Source: SCUS01 sp966211675
GTDB lineage: Bacteria; Myxococcota_A; Polyangia; Polyangiales; Ga0077539
Assembly: GCA_966211675.1 (NCBI GenBank)
Contig: CBIHPK010000109.1
Location: 1 to 27,790, forward strand
DNA length: 27,790 bases
Direction of reading: 5' to 3'
A program made the position numbers and the translations under genes. This document shows positions 7,805 to 16,405 of this stretch, piece by piece. The first letter of the stretch is position 1. Each line of letters begins with the position of its first letter. The notes under the pieces were generated by a model that saw nothing but the letters and a program-made list of their open reading frames with translations, ran no database searches and was not told where the DNA came from.

Positions 7805-9973
7805 TCAGACCAGCGTCGAGAGCAGCGCTCGAAAGGCCGCCACGTCGTCGACGCGGAAGCGCGCCAGCGAGCGGCCGCGGCCCACGCGCACGGTGACGGC
7901 CTCCGGGGGGAGGGCGGCGAAGAGGTCCTCGTCGGTGCGGTCGTCGCCCCCGGCGAAGATGGCCGTGCCCGCGGGCATGTCGGCGACCAGCGAGGTCGAC
8001 ACCAGGCTCTTGCTCACCCCGGGCAGGCGCACCTCGATCACGCGCGAGCCCTCCAGCACCTCGATGTCGCTCCTCGCCTCCGCGTCCAGGCGAGCCCGCA
8101 GCTCGTGCACCCTCGCGCTCGCCAGCGTCGGGTCGGCCGCCCGGTAGTGGAACGCGAGCGCCGAGGTCTTCTCCTCGACGAAGGCCCCCGGCGTGCGCGC
8201 GGCGAGGTCGGCCAGCAGCGCCCCCACGGGCTCCTTCCACCCGAGCGACCCGGTCACCCGCACCGTCCACGGACGCGACGGGTCCGAGCGGGACCAGTAC
8301 CCGTGCTCGGCGTGCAGGCCCACCGGCTGGTCGCCCAGCAGCCGCTCGATGGAGGCGGGCGTGCGCCCGGTGAGCACGTGCACCCTCGCCCCCGGCCTCG
8401 CGGCGAGGCGCCCGAGCAGCGACTGCAGCTCCGTGTCGGGCCGCGCCAGCTCCGGCATCATCGCGTAGGACACCAGGGTGCCGTCGTAGTCCAGCAGCAC
8501 CAGCAGGCTGGGCGCCTCCCGCAGGCGCGAGACCTCCTCGCCGAGCGATCTCCCTCCCTCCACGGCGCCTCGCGCGGGCAGCAGCGGGACGCGCTCGAGC
8601 TCGTCGACGAAGCGGCGGTGCCAGCGGGCGACGTCCCCGTCGAGCACGCGCGCGTGCAGCCGCTCCATGCGCAGCCGGCGCTCCTCCTCGGGCATCTGGA
8701 GCGCCGCGCCGATGGTGCGCTCGACCGCGTCGAGGTCGTAGGGGTTCACGATGAGCGCCTCGCGCAGCTCGTCCGCCGCGCCCGCGAACTCGCTCAGCAC
8801 CAGCACCCCTCCGCCGTCCGTGCGGGCGGCGCAGTACTCCTTGGCCACGAGGTTCATCCCGTCGCGGATGGGCGTGACCAGCATGATGTCGGCGGCGCGG
8901 TAGAGCGCCACCAGCTGCTCGAAGGGGATGGAGCGGTAGAGGAAGTGCACCGGCACGCTGGTGGGCGTCCCGTGCGCGGCGTTGATGCGCCCGACGAGCT
9001 CGTTGGCCTCGCGGCGCAGGTCGGCGTAGCTGTCGATGCTCTCGCGCGAGGGCACGGCGATCTGCAGGAGCTGCACGCGCTCGTGGAGCGTCGGGTCGCC
9101 CTCGAGGAGGCGCTCGAAGGCGAGCAGCCGGCGCACGATCCCCTTGGTGTAGTCGAGGCGGTCGATGCCGAGGATGAGCCGCCGGCCCGCGGAGTTCTTT
9201 CGCAGCGTGGCGAGCTCCGCGTCGATCTCCGGCGAGTCGACGGTGAAGGCCGCGGCGTCGACGCCGATGGGGAAGGTGCCGAGGCGCACCGAGTGGTCGG
9301 CCCAGCGGATCACGTCGACGTCGAGGTCCGTCGCCAGCACCTGCGCCGCGGAGCGAGCGAAGTTGGTGAGGTACTCGCCCGTGTGGAAGCCGAGGAGGTC
9401 GGCGCCCATGAGCCCCCGCAGCACCTCCTCGCGCCACGGCAGGATGCGGAACACGTCCGCCGCGGGGAAGGGGATGTGCAGGAAGAAACCGATGCGCCCG
9501 CCGGGCACCAGCCGCCGCAGGTACTCGGGCACCAGCATGAGGTGGTAGTCGTGGATCCACACGAGGTCGCCCGGCTGCACCCTCGCGGCGATCGCCTCGG
9601 CGAAGCGCTGGTTGACGTGCTGGTAGGTGACCCAGTCCTCGCGGGCCTCGAGGCGCACCTTGTCGAGGCTGTAGTGGAAGAGCGGCCACACGGCGCCGTT
9701 GGAGAAGCCGTCGTAGTAGTGGGCGACCTCCGCGTCGGTGAGGTCGATGGGCACCAGGCGCCGCTCGGCGAGCTCGGCGTCGATGTGCGCTCGCTGCTCC
9801 GGCGTGGCCTCGGAGACGTCGCCGGGCCATCCGAACCAGAGCCCGTCACCCTTCGAGTGAGGGCCGCGCAGCGCCGTCGCGAGGCCCCCGGCGGAGGGCC
9901 GCAGCTCGACCCCCCCGCCCTCCAATTGGAGCGTGACCGGCAGCCGGTTGGACGCGATCAACAGCCGACTCAT
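7805..9973 (-). CDS. otsAB: Bifunctional trehalose-6-phosphate synthase/phosphatase (OtsA-OtsB fusion)
   Basis: A 722-residue fusion that makes trehalose from UDP-glucose and glucose-6-phosphate in two steps, in the cytosol. Residues 1-465 are a GT20 synthase: SNRLP at the start, LWFGWPG, VWIHDYHLMLVP (138-149), GFFLHIPFP, DRLDYTKG (271-278, with the phosphate-binding Arg and Lys), and DGMNLVAKEY (371-380). Residues 480-722 are a HAD-type trehalose-phosphatase starting with LLDYDGTL (nucleophile D495, D497) and ending with GDDRTDEDLF. Both halves keep their signature residues, so both activities are expected. The gene is monocistronic and divergent from nhaA, with GGAGGAG 6 nt before the ATG. 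Trehalose synthesis next to a Na+/H+ antiporter fits an osmotic/salt-stress theme, but this is inference from position only. Confidence 0.95.
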   Translation of the reverse strand: MSRLLIASNRLPVTLQLEGGGVELRPSAGGLATALRGPHSKGDGLWFGWPGDVSEATPEQRAHIDAELAERRLVPIDLTDAEVAHYYDGFSNGAVWPLFHYSLDKVRLEAREDWVTYQHVNQRFAEAIAARVQPGDLVWIHDYHLMLVPEYLRRLVPGGRIGFFLHIPFPAADVFRILPWREEVLRGLMGADLLGFHTGEYLTNFARSAAQVLATDLDVDVIRWADHSVRLGTFPIGVDAAAFTVDSPEIDAELATLRKNSAGRRLILGIDRLDYTKGIVRRLLAFERLLEGDPTLHERVQLLQIAVPSRESIDSYADLRREANELVGRINAAHGTPTSVPVHFLYRSIPFEQLVALYRAADIMLVTPIRDGMNLVAKEYCAARTDGGGVLVLSEFAGAADELREALIVNPYDLDAVERTIGAALQMPEEERRLRMERLHARVLDGDVARWHRRFVDELERVPLLPARGAVEGGRSLGEEVSRLREAPSLLVLLDYDGTLVSYAMMPELARPDTELQSLLGRLAARPGARVHVLTGRTPASIERLLGDQPVGLHAEHGYWSRSDPSRPWTVRVTGSLGWKEPVGALLADLAARTPGAFVEEKTSALAFHYRAADPTLASARVHELRARLDAEARSDIEVLEGSRVIEVRLPGVSKSLVSTSLVADMPAGTAIFAGGDDRTDEDLFAALPPEAVTVRVGRGRSLARFRVDDVAAFRALLSTLV

Positions 9974-10100
9974 CGTGGCTCCTCCATCGATCCCCGTGGC
10001 ATAGCTCTAGGGCCGTCGCCCCCGCGCCGACAGCCAGGGAGCGCGTCGACAGTGGAGGTCCCGGCGGGCTTCGTGCTAATCGCCCAGGGGACTCCTTGGA

Positions 10101-10178
10101 GGGTGCAGCCTCACCAGGCTGCAGGACCACGGATGGTCGGGCCGCCATCCCTCACCGGCAGCGATGGCTGCTCGGGAG
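10101..10178 (+). ncRNA. Structured nhaA leader, candidate riboswitch (nhaA-I-like)
   Basis: Three consecutive hairpins lie directly before nhaA. Hairpin 1 is GCAGCCT/AGGCTGC (10105-10111/10116-10122) with loop CACC. Hairpin 2 is GGATGG/CCATCC (10131-10136/10145-10150) with an 8-nt loop. Hairpin 3 (10151-10178) pairs CTC, CCG and GCAGC with GCTGC, CGG and GAG around a GATG loop, and includes the Shine-Dalgarno GGGAG (10174-10178). GGGTG (10101-10105) can instead pair with CACC at 10153-10156 inside hairpin 3, which would free the ribosome site. Known nhaA-I RNAs are lithium/sodium-related riboswitches found upstream of nhaA genes. I see the same context and a plausible translational switch, but I could not compare this to the family model. 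Confidence 0.5.
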
Positions 10179-10186
10179 CTCACGTC

Positions 10187-11605
10187 ATGGCCAGCACCTC
10201 CAACGATCCACTGCCCCGACGCTCGGTGCCGCCCGAGGCGTGGCCCCCGCTGCTACGGCTCGCCCGCGCCGCGCGACGCCCGCTGGAGCGCTTCCTCCAG
10301 ATCGAGGCCGCGAGCGGAATCCTGCTGCTGGCCTTCGCGGCGGTCGCGATGGCCTGGGCCAACTCGCCGTGGGCCGCGGGCTACTTCCGCCTCTGGCAGA
10401 CCCCCATCGGTTTGCGCTTCGACGGATCGGTCTTCGAGCGCCCGCTCTCGTGGTTCGTCAACGACGGCCTGATGGCGATCTTCTTCTTCGTGGTGGGCCT
10501 GGAGATCCGCCGGGAGATGCACCACGGCGAGCTCTCCGAGTGGCGTCGCGCCGCGCTCCCGGCGGTGGCCGCTCTGGGGGGCATGGTGGCCCCGGCGCTG
10601 ATCTACCTCGCGATCGCGGGCTCTCCCCCCACTCGCCCGGGCTGGGGCGTCCCGATGGCGACGGACATCGCCTTCGCGGTCGGAGTGCTCACGCTGCTCG
10701 GCCGTCGAGTGCCCGCGGCCCTTCGCGTGCTCCTGCTCGCGCTCGCGGTCATCGACGACCTCGGGGCCATCGTGGTGATCGCCCTCTTCTACTCCGCGGG
10801 CCTCTCGCTCGCGGGGCTGCTCGTGGCCTCGCTGGGCCTCGCTGGGCTCCTCGCCATGAGGGCCTTCGGCGTCCGGCAGAAGCTCCTCTACGTCCTCCCC
10901 GGGCTCGTCGTCTGGGGCGGAACCTACGCCGCCGGGATCCACCCCACCATCGCCGGGGTGATCATCGGGCTGCTCACCCCGGTGCGCGCCTGGCTCGGCC
11001 CCCGCGGCTTCGTGCAGAGCGTGCGGGGAGAGCTCGACCGCATCTCCTCGACGCCCTCCAGCGCGCTCACCGCGCACGAGCTCGCGGAGACGCTGAACCA
11101 CGTCGCCGTGGCCCGCCGCGAGGCGATGTCCCCCGCGTCGAGCCTGATCGAGCTGCTCCACCCGTGGGTGGCCTTCGTCATCATGCCGCTCTTCGCGCTG
11201 GCCAACGCGGGCGTCTCGCTCCGCGGCGCCTCCCTCGACCGGGCAAGCGCGACGGTGGCCCTGGGCGCGGCGCTGGGCCTGCTGCTGGGCAAGCCCATCG
11301 GGGTGCTGGCGGCGTGCGCCCTCGCGCTGCGGCTGCGGGTGGCGACGCTCCCTCGCGGCCTCAGCGCGAGGCACCTGCTGACGCTGGGCGTGGTCGCGGG
11401 CGTGGGCTTCACCATGGCGCTCTTCATCGCGCAGCTGGCCTTCCGCGACCCTGCGATGCTGAGCGCCGCGAAGCTCGGCGTGCTCACCGCGAGCGCCCTC
11501 GCGGGTCTGCTGGGCCTCGCCCTGGGCCGGTGGCTGCTGCGAGAGGACACGCACCTCGGAGCGGCGCAGACCGCCGACGAGGCGGAGGGCTCGACCGAGC
11601 TGTAG
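10187..11605 (+). CDS. nhaA: NhaA-type Na+/H+ antiporter
   Basis: A 472-residue inner-membrane antiporter that exports Na+ (or Li+) in exchange for protons. The family core is complete: FERPLSWFVNDGLMAIFFFVVGLEIRRE near 83-110, MATDIAFAVGVL with D160 (the counterpart of E. coli D133), AVIDDLGAIVVIALFYS with D190/D191 (the D163/D164 ion-binding pair), the THAYAAGIHPTIAGV-like segment reading TYAAGIHPTIAGV, and GLLLGKPIGVL carrying the late helix lysine. It is longer than E. coli NhaA (388) because of an N-terminal extension and a longer central loop. ATG 10187 follows GGGAG by 8 bases, and that Shine-Dalgarno lies inside a stable leader hairpin, implying translational control. The reading frame is open far upstream, but that is high-GC background. 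Confidence 0.95.
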   Translation: MASTSNDPLPRRSVPPEAWPPLLRLARAARRPLERFLQIEAASGILLLAFAAVAMAWANSPWAAGYFRLWQTPIGLRFDGSVFERPLSWFVNDGLMAIFFFVVGLEIRREMHHGELSEWRRAALPAVAALGGMVAPALIYLAIAGSPPTRPGWGVPMATDIAFAVGVLTLLGRRVPAALRVLLLALAVIDDLGAIVVIALFYSAGLSLAGLLVASLGLAGLLAMRAFGVRQKLLYVLPGLVVWGGTYAAGIHPTIAGVIIGLLTPVRAWLGPRGFVQSVRGELDRISSTPSSALTAHELAETLNHVAVARREAMSPASSLIELLHPWVAFVIMPLFALANAGVSLRGASLDRASATVALGAALGLLLGKPIGVLAACALALRLRVATLPRGLSARHLLTLGVVAGVGFTMALFIAQLAFRDPAMLSAAKLGVLTASALAGLLGLALGRWLLREDTHLGAAQTADEAEGSTEL

Positions 11606-11607
11606 AG

Positions 11608-12837
11608 CTACGCCCCCGGCGACGGCTGCGCTCCCCGCACGCAGCAGTCTCCCGGCTCGTCGGCCGCCGTCGACGGGCTCAGGGCGCTCGCGGCTTCGAG
11701 GGCCACGATCTGCTCTCGCAGCACCTCGACCTCCGAGCGCAGCCGCGCCGGGAGGGCGTCGAGTCGGCGCCGCGCTCGGATCTCCTCTCGGGCCTCGACC
11801 GGCAGCGACGCGAAGGTCTCCTCGGGGAGCGCGAGCAGCGTCATGGTGATCGGCGCAGCCGCGGTCGGGAGGAGCGCCTCGTCCGACGGGAGAGCGCGAG
11901 CGACGGCGGCGGAGAGCGCGGTGGAGCAGAGTGAGTCGAGCAGGGCCTCGGCCTCGGCGCGGTGCTCCGGGGCGAGGGCCTCGAGCGAGGCGGGCAGCGG
12001 CTCCATCAGGCTCAGCACCTCCGAGCGCATCCACCCGACGAAGGCCCGCACCAGCGCGTCGGCGTCCTGTGGAGCCGCCGAGGCGAGGGCCGACGGCAGC
12101 CCGACCTTCAGCTGTCGCGAGAGCTCGGACCAGGACAGCGTGGCCCTGGACAGGTGGAAGAGCACCGTCGACCCGGTGGGCCTCCGGCTGAGCAGCGCCC
12201 AGCCTCGGGAGCGCCCGGTCACCGGGTCGCTGGGGAGCATCGCCTCCCAGAGCATCGTCACCGGAACCCAGTGCGGCGGATACTTGAAGCGGGCCACGTC
12301 GAGCACCAGGGCGAGGTCGCGCCCGGCGTGCAGCCCGGCGACCGGGGAGAAGTGTCCATCGCCCGTCTGGTCCAGCGCTCGGCGAGAGTAGGAGACCGCC
12401 AGGGCCGGGCCCGAGGCGGAGGTGGCGGCCGCTCGCAGGTCGGCGCGGAAGGCCTCGATGGAGGACTCGTCGGCCCGACGCGCGTCGGCGCGCACGCCGT
12501 TGCAGCGGGCGAGGCAGGCGAACTGGTCGAGGGTGATCCCCTGGGTGCGCACGGCGTCGAGGGGGAGGCAGCAGTCGAGCAGCTCCTCGCTGTACCAGCG
12601 CCACGGTCCCTTCCAGAGCCGGCCCGGGTCGACGCCCAGCGCGTTGAGCGCGACCACCAGCGTGCCGAGCCCGCAGAAGGCCGGGTCGGCCTGCGTGTGG
12701 AACTGCTCCGCCAGCGCGAACCACCCCTCCAGGTTGCCCTCCGCGAGGGCCTCCCGGAAGAGCGTGCGCCCCTCCGGGCTCGCGAAGGGCACGAGCGCCT
12801 GGGGCAGCGGGCGACGATAGAATCCATGGTCGCTCAT
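11608..12837 (-). CDS. pcs: Phytochelatin synthase, eukaryote-like two-domain form
   Basis: A 409-residue glutathione gamma-glutamylcysteinyltransferase homologue (papain-like clan). The N-terminal domain (1-220) closely tracks plant PCS: YRRPLP at 7-12, FHTQADPAFCGL with catalytic C55, NALGVDPGRLWKGPWRW, LLDCCLPL, QTGDGHFSP with H162, and LDVARFKYPPHWVP with D180. All three catalytic residues are present at essentially plant positions. The C-terminal part also resembles the plant C-terminal domain (a TLLALPEETF block, then LPARLRSEVEVLREQI), and the protein ends with a CC pair. Typical prokaryotic PCS-like proteins are about 220-240 residues and lack this domain. The start MSDHG at 12837 fits plant N-termini. 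The expected role is heavy-metal (Cd/As) detoxification through phytochelatin or glutathione-conjugate processing. It converges with nhaA, 2 bases apart. Confidence 0.92.
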   Translation of the reverse strand: MSDHGFYRRPLPQALVPFASPEGRTLFREALAEGNLEGWFALAEQFHTQADPAFCGLGTLVVALNALGVDPGRLWKGPWRWYSEELLDCCLPLDAVRTQGITLDQFACLARCNGVRADARRADESSIEAFRADLRAAATSASGPALAVSYSRRALDQTGDGHFSPVAGLHAGRDLALVLDVARFKYPPHWVPVTMLWEAMLPSDPVTGRSRGWALLSRRPTGSTVLFHLSRATLSWSELSRQLKVGLPSALASAAPQDADALVRAFVGWMRSEVLSLMEPLPASLEALAPEHRAEAEALLDSLCSTALSAAVARALPSDEALLPTAAAPITMTLLALPEETFASLPVEAREEIRARRRLDALPARLRSEVEVLREQIVALEAASALSPSTAADEPGDCCVRGAQPSPGA

Positions 12838-12882
12838 CGTTCTCGGCGAGGATGCCACGGGGCGTCTTGCGGTCCCGGGTCG

Positions 12883-12901
12883 CGTCCCTATATGCGGGAC
12901 G
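12883..12901. promoter_or_regulatory. Dyad in the pcs/VOC divergent intergenic region
   Basis: CGTCCC (12883-12888) and GGGACG (12896-12901) form a perfect 6-bp inverted repeat around the AT-rich spacer TATATGC. It is in the 139-base divergent gap between the phytochelatin synthase and VOC genes. The position and AT-rich core suggest an operator overlapping one of the promoters. No regulator gene is adjacent, so the binding protein is unknown. Confidence 0.35.
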
Positions 12902-12976
12902 AAATCGTCTGGGCGGGGTCCAGGCGATCGGGCGGGAGAAGCGCTCTTCGCCCATCCAACAGAAAGGGACACTGCC

Positions 12977-13360
12977 GTGCTGAACGCTGCACCGACGACC
13001 ACCATCCTCCCGGTGAGGGACATGGGCCGAGCGCGCACCTTCTATGAACAGAAGCTGGGCCTGAAGCCCCTGGGCTTCGCCACCGACGGCAACTTCGTGT
13101 TCGCCTGCTCCGGGCGATCGACCATCGCCCTCATCCCCAAGCCCGAGGGGACCAAGGCCGAGCACACCGCGCTCAGCTTCGAGGTCGACGACGTCACCAG
13201 GGAGGTGCAGGACCTCGAGAAGCGCGGCGTGGTCTTCGAGGACTACGACCTGCCCGGGCTGAAGACGGTCAACCACGTCTGCGTGCTCGGCTCGGAGAAG
13301 GCCGCCTGGTTCAAGGACCCGGAGGGCAACATCCTCTGCGTCCACGAGACCCATCACTGA
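12977..13360 (+). CDS. VOC-superfamily (glyoxalase/dioxygenase-fold) protein
   Basis: A 127-residue protein of one VOC module with two beta-alpha-beta-beta-beta units. The first (TTILPVRDMGRARTFYEQKLGLKPL) lacks a first-strand metal ligand. The second starts at HTALSFEVDDV with a candidate ligand His and ends with WFKDPEGNILCVHE, whose Glu is the usual last metal ligand. Small VOC proteins of this type include glyoxalase I-like, antibiotic-binding and unknown members, so the substrate cannot be assigned. The start is GTG 12977, with AAAGGG about 8 bases upstream. It is divergent from phytochelatin synthase and could share regulation. A thiol-related role (glutathione chemistry) would be consistent with that neighbour but is not shown. 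Confidence 0.85.
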   Translation: MLNAAPTTTILPVRDMGRARTFYEQKLGLKPLGFATDGNFVFACSGRSTIALIPKPEGTKAEHTALSFEVDDVTREVQDLEKRGVVFEDYDLPGLKTVNHVCVLGSEKAAWFKDPEGNILCVHETHH

Positions 13361-13415
13361 TCCTGCGCCGCCGCGGGCGTAGACAACGCATCCCTGATCG
13401 ACAACGATCGCGCCA

Positions 13416-15371
13416 ATGCGGTCGAGGCTCTCCGGGTGTCTGCTCTTCATGGGTGTCCTGGGAGCGTGCTCGTCCGCGCCGGACGACCCCTCGGACGCCT
13501 CGACCCCGGTCGACGTCCCCCGCGACGTGCCGATGATCCCGAGCGACGCCGCCGTCGGGGCGGTGACGCAGCAGTGCGCGGGCCCCTTCGCCGCGTGCGT
13601 CCCGGCGGGAGGGAGCACCCGCTTCGTCCGCCTCCGAGGCACCGTGGTCACCCCCGACCGGGTGGTCTGCGACGGCGAGGTGCTCTTCTCCGCGGACACC
13701 GGCCGCATCGCCTGCGTCGGCCCCGACTGCAGCGGCGACCCCAACGCCCGCGGCGCCCAGGTCGTGTGCTCCGACGGGGTGATCTTCCCCGGGCTGATCG
13801 ATCCGCACCAGCACGCCGACTACAACCACATGCCGGTCTTCCGGCACGAGCGCCGCTACGACAACCGCAACACCTGGCGCAACCACGAGCCGCTCTACGA
13901 CACCTTCAAGATCCCTCACCGGCCCTTCAGCTCGACCAGCCGCACCAACCAGCGCCTCGCCCAGCGCTACGCCGAGGTGCGCCTCGCGATGGCCGGCACC
14001 ACCTCCATGGCCGGCACCGCGGGCACGCTGCTCACCGACGACACCATCGGCGGCTGGGTGCGCAACGTCGACGGCTTCGACGTCGCGCAGAGCGGGCTCA
14101 CCAACGCCTTCGTCGACCCGGACATCGACTCGGTGCTGGTCTCCTCCTCCACGGGAGCGCCCAACGAGACCACCACCGCGACGCACCTCGCCTCGGTGCG
14201 GATGCGCATGATGACCGACCGCGCCTACCGCGCCTTCCTGCCGCACATCGCGGAGGGCATCGACGCCAACGCGAGGTCCGAGTTCGACGTCGCCGACCGC
14301 AACGGGGTGATCACCGAGAAGACCGCCGTGGTGCACTGCCTCGGGTGCTCGACGGCTCAGCTCGCCCGCCTGTCGCGGGTGGAGGCCGACCTCATCTGGT
14401 CGCCACGGAGCAACATCGACCTCTACGGCGAGACCGCGGACGTCACCACCGCGCGCGCCCTCGGCGTCACCATCGCCCTCGGCGTCGACTGGACCCCCTC
14501 CGGCAGCCTCAACCTCCTCGGCGAGCTGCAGTGCGCCGCGCACCTCAACGACCGCTACTACGACCACGCCTTCAACGACGTGGAGCTGGTCGCGATGGCC
14601 ACCGTCAACGGCGCCATCGCCATGAACCTCGACGACAGCCTCGGCCGCGTCGCCCCCGGCTTCCTGGCCGACCTCGCGGTCTTCGCGGGCGACCGCACCC
14701 GCCCCTACCGGGCGCTGCTCGACGCGAGAGCGCAGCACGTCCGGCTGGTGATCGTGGGCGGCCGGGCCATCTACGGCGACGCCCCGCTGCTCGCCGGGAC
14801 GCTGGTGTCGGGCATGGGCTGCATGGCGGTCCCGGAGGGGATGTCGTCCGGCGGGATGTCGGGCGTCTGCGGCGTGCGCAAGGTGGTCTGCGCGCAGCCC
14901 TCGGACCTCGCCGGGCTCCGCGGCGCCCTCGCCGGAGCGCTGGAGACCGCTCGCTCGGCCGACGCCATGTGCGCCGGGGCGGGGTCGGGCAACTACTGCT
15001 ACGCCTACGAGCTCTACCCCCTCTTCCGCTGCGGGGGCCCGGAGCTCGACCGCTGCGACTTCGGCCACCCGGCGATCGCGCGGCGGGCGACCGGCGGAGG
15101 GATGATCCCCGCCGTCCCGGGGACGCCGATGGCGGGCGTCGACGACGACGGCGACGGCGTGCCCAACGCGAGCGACAACTGCCCCCGGGTCTTCAATCCC
15201 CCCTTCGACCTCAACGCCACCCAGGACGACGCCGACGGCGACCACCTCGGCGACACCTGCGACCCGATGCCCTGCGTCCGGGCCGACGGCTCCGACGCCT
15301 GCCCCCGCGCGACGGCGATGCCCGACGCCGGGGCGATGACCGACGCGGCCGTTCGCGACGGCGGCGGCTGA
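13416..15371 (+). CDS. Exported amidohydrolase lipoprotein with C-terminal Ca-binding-type repeat
   Basis: A 651-residue protein with a lipoprotein signal (hydrophobic CLLFMGVLGAC, C18 lipidated) and an acidic linker. An amidohydrolase/TRZ-ATZ-type metal-dependent hydrolase follows. The metal-site residues can be followed in order: GLIDPHQHAD (H131, H133), LPHIAEG (H277), VVHCLG (H307) and GVDWTPSG (D358). Late motifs NGAIAMNLDDSLGRVAPGFLADL are also typical. After a Cys-containing middle region, the C-terminus carries a thrombospondin type 3-like stretch (DDDGDGVPNASDNCP, then DADGDHLGDTCDP) and an acidic tail ending DGGG. It probably hydrolyses an amide, amidine or ring substrate outside the cytoplasm; the substrate is unknown. 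Cytosolic homologues lack the lipid anchor and repeat. It is convergent with the sigma-54 activator, 4 bases apart. Confidence 0.85.
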   Translation: MRSRLSGCLLFMGVLGACSSAPDDPSDASTPVDVPRDVPMIPSDAAVGAVTQQCAGPFAACVPAGGSTRFVRLRGTVVTPDRVVCDGEVLFSADTGRIACVGPDCSGDPNARGAQVVCSDGVIFPGLIDPHQHADYNHMPVFRHERRYDNRNTWRNHEPLYDTFKIPHRPFSSTSRTNQRLAQRYAEVRLAMAGTTSMAGTAGTLLTDDTIGGWVRNVDGFDVAQSGLTNAFVDPDIDSVLVSSSTGAPNETTTATHLASVRMRMMTDRAYRAFLPHIAEGIDANARSEFDVADRNGVITEKTAVVHCLGCSTAQLARLSRVEADLIWSPRSNIDLYGETADVTTARALGVTIALGVDWTPSGSLNLLGELQCAAHLNDRYYDHAFNDVELVAMATVNGAIAMNLDDSLGRVAPGFLADLAVFAGDRTRPYRALLDARAQHVRLVIVGGRAIYGDAPLLAGTLVSGMGCMAVPEGMSSGGMSGVCGVRKVVCAQPSDLAGLRGALAGALETARSADAMCAGAGSGNYCYAYELYPLFRCGGPELDRCDFGHPAIARRATGGGMIPAVPGTPMAGVDDDGDGVPNASDNCPRVFNPPFDLNATQDDADGDHLGDTCDPMPCVRADGSDACPRATAMPDAGAMTDAAVRDGGG

Positions 15372-15375
15372 GCGC

Positions 15376-16383
<1,008 letters not shown>

Positions 16384-16405
16384 CGACGCTACCTCGCTGT
16401 CGCGA

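Noticed and set aside
5317..7896. 859-codon plus-strand frame overlapping the sulfatase-like gene
   Set aside because: Arg/Pro/Ala-rich shadow of the real frame, with no motifs.
8105..10186. Long upstream in-frame extension of nhaA
   Set aside because: Antisense to otsAB; NhaA homology begins only after ATG 10187, which has a proper Shine-Dalgarno.
12838..13038. 67-residue N-terminal extension of phytochelatin synthase
   Set aside because: It would overlap the VOC gene, and plant-like PCS N-termini align from 12837.
10253..13744. 1163-codon minus-strand frame through nhaA and pcs
   Set aside because: Antisense or out-of-frame composition; it contradicts three well-supported genes.
13311..15245. 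644-codon minus-strand frame opposite the amidohydrolase
   Set aside because: Val/Gly/Asp-rich shadow without motifs; the plus strand has a complete metal site.
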